Origin: an uncultured bacterium
GTDB lineage: Bacteria > Patescibacteriota > Minisyncoccia > Phycocordibacterales > UBA9973
DNA: 34,039 bases
Assembly (NCBI GenBank): GCA_903869825.1
Contig: CAIQAL010000027.1
Coordinates: forward strand, 1 to 34,039
Direction: 5' to 3'
Positions 30,358 to 34,039 of this stretch are shown here, piece by piece (the first letter of the stretch is position 1; every line of letters starts with the position of its first letter). The notes below the pieces were generated by a model, which had not been told where the DNA came from, made no database searches, and saw nothing but the letters and a program-made list of their open reading frames with translations. The position numbers and the translations under genes were made by a program.

Positions 30358-31215
30358 GCTTAAAAAAATTTTTCTCTCTCGTTCTTTTTTTCTTTGTTTT
30401 TGTTTTTTTAATTTATTTTCATGTTTTTTTAATTTTACCTTGTCGTCTTCATCTGGATACATATCAGCTACTAGCTGTTTAAAAGTAATTTTCTCTTTAA
30501 TTTCTTTTCCGTCTTCTATGTATTTTGCATATTGACCCTGCTTGGAAATGTACGGCATATTTTTATAAAGTTTAGATGTATGAGGTCTGTCTGGTGAACT
30601 TTTTATATCTTTCTTGATTTTATCCATTCTTTTGGATAACATCTTTTTGCTGTACTTTTTTGAAAGTAAATCAGTATCGCTTGTAAAATATTCAAGCAAT
30701 AGTTTCTTTTCACCAGCAGTCAACGTCATATTTTTAATAAATTTAGGATATTTTATCAAGATAAGAATATCATCTAGTGAATATGTTACGTTCCATGTTG
30801 GTTTACTCTTGTAAAGTAATCTATATATTACATAATCTCGAAATGAAAAACTGACATTGAACTTTTCCATTGTCCCAAAAACATTTTCTAGAAAGAGTTT
30901 TCTAATCTTATTTTCATTTTTCAAATTATCCTCTAGAGATATTTCAATATCTTTTAAAGTTAATGTGCTAATACCCTTGTTGTTTTTAGTGAATAAGTCA
31001 AATAAAAAAAGCGAGTTAAAATATGCTTCTTCATCAAAAAAATCTTCATCTGGATTTAGTCCGCATATATTGTACTTGTTGCGAGTAGTCGTAAGTTCAT
31101 CTTCAAAAATAATGCTAGTATCAATAAAATCCATCATCTCTCCACGTAAATTTTTTACTCTTTCCAAAAGATGTTTTGTGTGAGTAATATCTTTTTTTAG
31201 TAGTTCAATAATCAT
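30343..31215 (-). CDS. Unknown Lys-rich protein of the integrative element
   Basis: 290 residues, not recognised. The N-terminus is helical and charged (ELLKKDITHTKHLLERVKNLRGE), the middle (~60-190) has mixed Phe/Tyr-rich segments (FFDEEAYFNSLFLFDLF, FSFRDYVIYRLLYKSKP), and the last ~35 residues are almost all Lys, Arg, Glu and Gln (KLKKQKQRKKERERK), a likely nucleic-acid-binding or disordered tail. No membrane segment or signal. Its ATG overlaps the stop of an 18-codon ORF (ATGA), so translation is probably coupled. Codon use is more AT-rich than the core genes, in keeping with the element. A replication or DNA-handling role is only a guess. Confidence 0.55.
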   Translation of the reverse strand: MIIELLKKDITHTKHLLERVKNLRGEMMDFIDTSIIFEDELTTTRNKYNICGLNPDEDFFDEEAYFNSLFLFDLFTKNNKGISTLTLKDIEISLEDNLKNENKIRKLFLENVFGTMEKFNVSFSFRDYVIYRLLYKSKPTWNVTYSLDDILILIKYPKFIKNMTLTAGEKKLLLEYFTSDTDLLSKKYSKKMLSKRMDKIKKDIKSSPDRPHTSKLYKNMPYISKQGQYAKYIEDGKEIKEKITFKQLVADMYPDEDDKVKLKKHENKLKKQKQRKKERERKIFLSKKRP

Positions 31216-31268
31216 TTATCTAAAATAGAGTATGCAAAATCTATCATTAACTCTGTAATTATTATCAT
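31212..31268 (-). CDS. 18-residue leader ORF coupled to the 290-residue gene
   Basis: ATG at 31268 opens 18 codons (MIIITELMIDFAYSILDK), and the TGA overlaps the next gene's ATG as ATGA. An extended -10 (TGGTATAAT) ends 6 nt before the ATG, the same spacing as leaderless core genes. It could be a leader peptide that sets expression of the next gene. Confidence 0.4.
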   Translation of the reverse strand: MIIITELMIDFAYSILDK

Positions 31269-31274
31269 AAATAA

Positions 31275-31283
31275 ATTATACCA
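31275..31283 (-). promoter_or_regulatory. Extended -10 promoter before the 18-codon ORF
   Basis: Minus strand TGG-TATAAT, then TTATTT and the ATG at 31268. Transcription would start at the leader ATG. Confidence 0.5.
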
Positions 31284-31319
31284 TGGACCATAAAACATAG
31301 TGATTTTGCCAAACGAGAT

Positions 31320-31336
31320 TTTGTATCGGATACAAA
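31320..31336. repeat. 17-bp palindrome, operator candidate
   Basis: TTTGTATC G GATACAAA, perfect 8-bp arms around one base. It lies ~40 bp upstream of the minus-strand promoter at 31275 and ~40 bp upstream of a TATACT on the plus strand (31374-31379), so a repressor bound here could control both directions. Confidence 0.5.
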
Positions 31337-31400
31337 GTATCTAGATTTTAAATAAAAAAAAATATATACTGTACATACAATTAAATAAATAAACCTAACC

Positions 31401-31524
31401 CTTTCGGATTTTATTCGAGAGATATGGTTGCAAAACGTCGTAAACAAAAACCCCATCATTAGGGCGTACGTTTACGACGTTGCAACGGGAAACTGTTGCA
31501 GACCTTCGGGTCAAAGCACTAGTG
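31401..31524. ncRNA. Highly structured intergenic segment, possible non-coding RNA
   Basis: The 31269-31585 gap holds no convincing gene. In it four hairpins follow each other: CTTTCG/CGAGAG (31401-31421); a 17-bp stem with a 2-nt bulge, GTTGCAAAACGTCGTAAAC against GTTTACGACGTTGCAAC (31427-31445, 31470-31486), enclosing CCC/GGG; GACC-TTCG-GGTC, a UUCG tetraloop (31501-31512); and CACTAGTG (31517-31524). GCAAC (31482-31486) can pair instead with GTTGC (31495-31499), giving an alternative fold. A TATACT after an A-run (31374-31379) could drive it on the plus strand. The strand is unproven. It could also be a DNA site such as an origin. Confidence 0.45.
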
Positions 31525-31585
31525 GTGGGATTTTTGTGTCTCAGGTACTAGTTTTATAAATAAACACAAAAACCATATTTAATTT

Positions 31586-32560
31586 ATGGCATCAAAACAA
31601 TTAGTTTGTACGGTATGTGGATACGTTGGAGAACCTAAAAGTGCAATCGAAGGAAGCGGGTGTGTTGAAGTTCTTCTTTGGCTTTTCTTTATTATTCCTG
31701 GCTTAATTTATTCAGTGTGGCGTTCGTCTTCAAGGCACAAGGTATGCCCCAAGTGTCATAACAAGTCTCTCATACCGATTGACTCCCCAAGAGCAAAAAC
31801 AATCATGGCGGAGAGTACTACAAAGGAAGAAGGTTTGAAAAAAGAAGAAATTACGAACAGTGAAAACAAAACTGAGACAGATGAGGAATTACCCAAATAT
31901 CTTAAGTGGTGGGGCTGGTGTAAGAAACACCCAATTTGGTCAATCGTGATTTTATTGTTTGGAGCTCCGATGGTGTTTGGAATGATTTCAGGAATAGTAA
32001 GCCCAACAGATAAGAAACAAACACCGCCACCAGTCGTAGCACCATCAAAGCCTGTCTCAATGCCAACAATTACCGAAATATTAAAAAAAGCAAATATTGA
32101 CCCGTATTGGACTAGCAATAAAGTAGAAGATTATTCTGATACAACCAAACTACAAGTTGCCTCAGTTATATTTTCTAGTTATGCCGATGACGTGATAAAA
32201 GGAGAAAAAAGTTCTTCTGACGAAGATAAAAAACTAGCCTCAGAACTTAGAAAAAAGTTAGTTGCAAAACAGGTAAAAGAATACCCAAAGATGAGACAGG
32301 CTTATGCCAAATACGCTCATGACTTGCTGTGGGAGCAAGATATTGACGTGACAGCGTCAGGCTCATCAAGTACTACTTTGACGCTTGTAGGGGGCATCTT
32401 TGCCTCAAATAAAGGCATTGCTTCTATTGAAAACAACATTGAAGAAATGCTTAAAGAGCTAAGGTTTAAGAGAGTAAATTATAAATGGATACCGCATGAT
32501 GAAGACTACCAATATTTTGATTTGAAGACTCCGAGCGATGGAGAATTGAAACCTGTTTAG
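31586..32560 (+). CDS. Zinc-ribbon membrane protein with C-terminal soluble domain
   Basis: 324 residues. A split zinc ribbon flanks a hydrophobic hairpin: CTVCGY (residues 9-14), then VEVLLWLFFIIPGLIYSVW (~28-46), then CPKCHNKSLIP (~54-64). After a charged linker a second membrane segment lies at ~114-136 (PIWSIVILLFGAPMVFGMISGIV). The remaining ~190 residues follow a Pro-rich stretch (TPPPVVAPSKPVSMP) and form a soluble helical domain with DVTASGSSSTTLTLVGGIF near its end. Function unknown. It is the only plus-strand gene of the element, convergent with the methyltransferase 2 bp away. The N-terminal module is common in bacterial and phage proteins of unknown role. Confidence 0.6.
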   Translation: MASKQLVCTVCGYVGEPKSAIEGSGCVEVLLWLFFIIPGLIYSVWRSSSRHKVCPKCHNKSLIPIDSPRAKTIMAESTTKEEGLKKEEITNSENKTETDEELPKYLKWWGWCKKHPIWSIVILLFGAPMVFGMISGIVSPTDKKQTPPPVVAPSKPVSMPTITEILKKANIDPYWTSNKVEDYSDTTKLQVASVIFSSYADDVIKGEKSSSDEDKKLASELRKKLVAKQVKEYPKMRQAYAKYAHDLLWEQDIDVTASGSSSTTLTLVGGIFASNKGIASIENNIEEMLKELRFKRVNYKWIPHDEDYQYFDLKTPSDGELKPV

Positions 32561-32562
32561 TA

Positions 32563-33369
32563 TTAATTTGATGGAATTTTGTAATTAGTAATTATGAGCT
32601 CTTTCCCTTTTGCTGCTGTTTTTTGTTTATAATTATTCATACCATATTGAAATTCCCAACTAATTATATTAGCGAAAGAGAATAATTTTCTAACTTCTGG
32701 ACAGTCATCATACGTTATCATCCATTTATGTTTAGACTTTTTCATTATTTCAGCAAATCTATAATGGTCAAATCCTTTATGTAAGTCACCCTTTTTCCCA
32801 TAAAGTTTAGACTCAGTTGCAGAAAGATACGGTGGGTCCAAAAAAATAAAAACATTTTTCCCTTCTTTTTTAATTAGTTTTTCGTAATCAAAGTCAGTTA
32901 TTTTTGTATTACTTAGTATCTCGCTGAATGGCTTTAACCTTTCTATTGATGATTGTGTAAACCTAGCCTCGAAAGCCCCTTGAGAATAACCACCTGAGTC
33001 TATCGTTCCCGAAAAGGTAATTCTATTTAAAACAAAAAATCTAGTAGCTTTATCTAAAAGATTTTTAGGGATATTTTTAACAAAATTCTTATGTAAAAGT
33101 CTGCCGTCTTTTTCATTGTCTTTTATCTTTTGTATTTCCTTTATAAGTTTTTTTGAATTATCTCTTAATTCAACCCAAAAACTATACAAGTCATTATTGA
33201 GGTCATTAATCCAAAATTTCTTATTTGGATATGTCTGTTTTAATGCAATAAAAACAGAGCCGCCACCCAAAAATGGCTCCCTAAATTCTTCAAAATTAGG
33301 CACTAACGGTAATATCTTTTTTAATGCCTTAGCTTTTCCGCCAGGGTATCTTAATGGAGTAGTAAACAT
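32563..33369 (-). CDS. D12-class (Dam-type) DNA adenine N6-methyltransferase
   Basis: 268 residues of the alpha-class D12 family. Motif X is LRYPGGK near the N-terminus, motif I FREPFLGGGSVF (SAM site), and the catalytic motif IV is DPPYL near residue 175, after the target-recognition region (KATRFFVLNRITFSG, then GGYSQGAFEARF). It should methylate adenine in a short duplex sequence; the site cannot be read. It lies 3 nt downstream of a probable restriction nuclease gene, so the pair is best read as a type II restriction-modification system carried by the element. A solitary Dam-like role is less likely. Confidence 0.9.
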   Translation of the reverse strand: MFTTPLRYPGGKAKALKKILPLVPNFEEFREPFLGGGSVFIALKQTYPNKKFWINDLNNDLYSFWVELRDNSKKLIKEIQKIKDNEKDGRLLHKNFVKNIPKNLLDKATRFFVLNRITFSGTIDSGGYSQGAFEARFTQSSIERLKPFSEILSNTKITDFDYEKLIKKEGKNVFIFLDPPYLSATESKLYGKKGDLHKGFDHYRFAEIMKKSKHKWMITYDDCPEVRKLFSFANIISWEFQYGMNNYKQKTAAKGKELIITNYKIPSN

Positions 33370-33372
33370 ATT

Positions 33373-34039
33373 TTATTTATTGGGAATTATATTTATATTA
33401 TAGTCATTCTCAACCGCCTCTTCATTGAGAAGTATTAGCAATTTTTTTTCTGAGTCAGATAAATTTTCCAAATCAAAAAAAGCTTTAATTTTAGAGACTT
33501 TATTAGGAAGAGTAAGGCTCGAGGAAAGATTACCCGATAATTTTAATCCAACTTTATATGAATAATCAATATTATCTATTTTAATATACTTAATTTGAGA
33601 AAATAAAAGTATTTTAAATAGTCCGTCTTTCACATCTGCTATTCCTGGTAATTTACCATTTGTACTATTTTTAGCTTCTGTAATTGTAATTTTTTTACCC
33701 TTAATAACTAATTCATCAGATGTAAGAAAATAACTACCCCCTAAATTATTCTTCATTTCAAATACTGGTTTTTCACTTTCTAAAGAAAGGTGCTCAAGCT
33801 TATGATTTGTAGCAATCTCTCTATTCGCAGCTAGTTTTGATTTTGAGAGTGTTATCTCTGCAAACTTATTTAAGTTTATGATATTCTTATCAGAGTCATC
33901 TATTATTTTATTTAAAAAATTGATATGGTCCGATGTTTTATGAAGCTTAACAGACAAAGAATTTGATATCTTTTCATACGAGGAAACGGCCTTTTTATAT
34001 ACAGGAATAAAGTCTTTAATAAAATGCTCATTATTCCAA
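33373..34039 (-). CDS. Probable type II restriction endonuclease, 5' end outside the window
   Basis: The frame is open to the right edge; a TTG at 33957 is an internal codon, and in-frame sequence before it (YEKISNSLSVKLHK) continues upstream. At least 222 residues are present. A PD-(D/E)XK-like site is visible: SDELVIKGKKITITEAKN gives Asp and Glu-x-Lys about 15 residues apart, followed by NGKLPGIADVKDGLFKILLF. The cognate methyltransferase gene follows at 3 nt on the same strand, the usual order of a type II system. I do not recognise the specific nuclease family or target. Confidence 0.65.
   Translation of the reverse strand, partial: WNNEHFIKDFIPVYKKAVSSYEKISNSLSVKLHKTSDHINFLNKIIDDSDKNIINLNKFAEITLSKSKLAANREIATNHKLEHLSLESEKPVFEMKNNLGGSYFLTSDELVIKGKKITITEAKNSTNGKLPGIADVKDGLFKILLFSQIKYIKIDNIDYSYKVGLKLSGNLSSSLTLPNKVSKIKAFFDLENLSDSEKKLLILLNEEAVENDYNINIIPNK

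Noticed and set aside
31265-31459. 64-codon minus-strand frame across the structured intergenic segment
   Set aside because: It runs through the long stem, palindrome and promoter; no start signal and no protein-like pattern.
31394-31524. Integron attC site in the structured segment
   Set aside because: ACCTAAC fits the RYYYAAC box, but no matching GTTRRRY box lies at the other end and the stem lacks the expected layout.
1-34039. CRISPR array or cas genes
   Set aside because: No regularly spaced direct repeats and no Cas-like protein were seen on either strand.

Overview
The window looks like part of a small-genome bacterium of the Candidate Phyla Radiation (Patescibacteria, Parcubacteria/Paceibacteria-like). 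This rests on protein style and layout, not on a marker-gene tree. Signs are AT-rich DNA, tightly packed genes, a trimmed aspartyl-tRNA synthetase, a Cys-rich zinc-ribbon protein of a type I associate with these genomes, short GC-rich palindromes scattered in and between genes, and few Shine-Dalgarno sites. TGA is used as an ordinary stop, so a UGA-recoding lineage is unlikely.

Left edge (1-2921): an accessory zone. The end of an IS3-like element (transposase start on the minus strand, terminal repeat ending near 140) abuts a cyclopropane-fatty-acid synthase gene that has lost its 5' end. A SAM methyltransferase flanked by two ~40-bp direct repeats and a small membrane protein follow.

Core block (3052-25797, all minus strand): leucyl aminopeptidase, a HAD phosphatase, an SDR oxidoreductase, asnS and aspS; two PRPP-synthetase paralogues, one with degenerate motifs; tRNA-Ile with a broken partial copy beside it; an RRM RNA-binding protein with a long structured leader; prfA, rpmE, a coiled-coil murein hydrolase and L25; a Cys-rich protein; membrane pyrophosphatase; class II aldolase, gatB, obg, a MYG1-like protein, a DedA protein and YqeY. 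The themes are translation, PRPP and pyrophosphate metabolism and cell-wall turnover.

Plus-strand block (25834-28432): a DEDDh exonuclease, rmuC, a Gre-like factor and tRNA-Glu(CTC).

Right end (28395-34039, continuing past the edge): a probable integrative element. A large serine recombinase gene ends inside the 3' half of tRNA-Glu. Next come a small acidic ORF with an inverted-repeat operator candidate, an unknown Lys-rich protein preceded by an 18-codon leader ORF, a highly structured ~120-nt intergenic segment, a zinc-ribbon membrane protein, and a restriction-modification pair (D12-class adenine methyltransferase plus a probable PD-(D/E)XK nuclease cut by the window edge).

A recurring feature is a -10 box, often extended (TGnTAnnnT), lying 5-7 nt before the start codon. 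This predicts leaderless mRNAs for many of these genes. All coordinates and starts were read by eye; homology calls come from recognised motifs, not searches.
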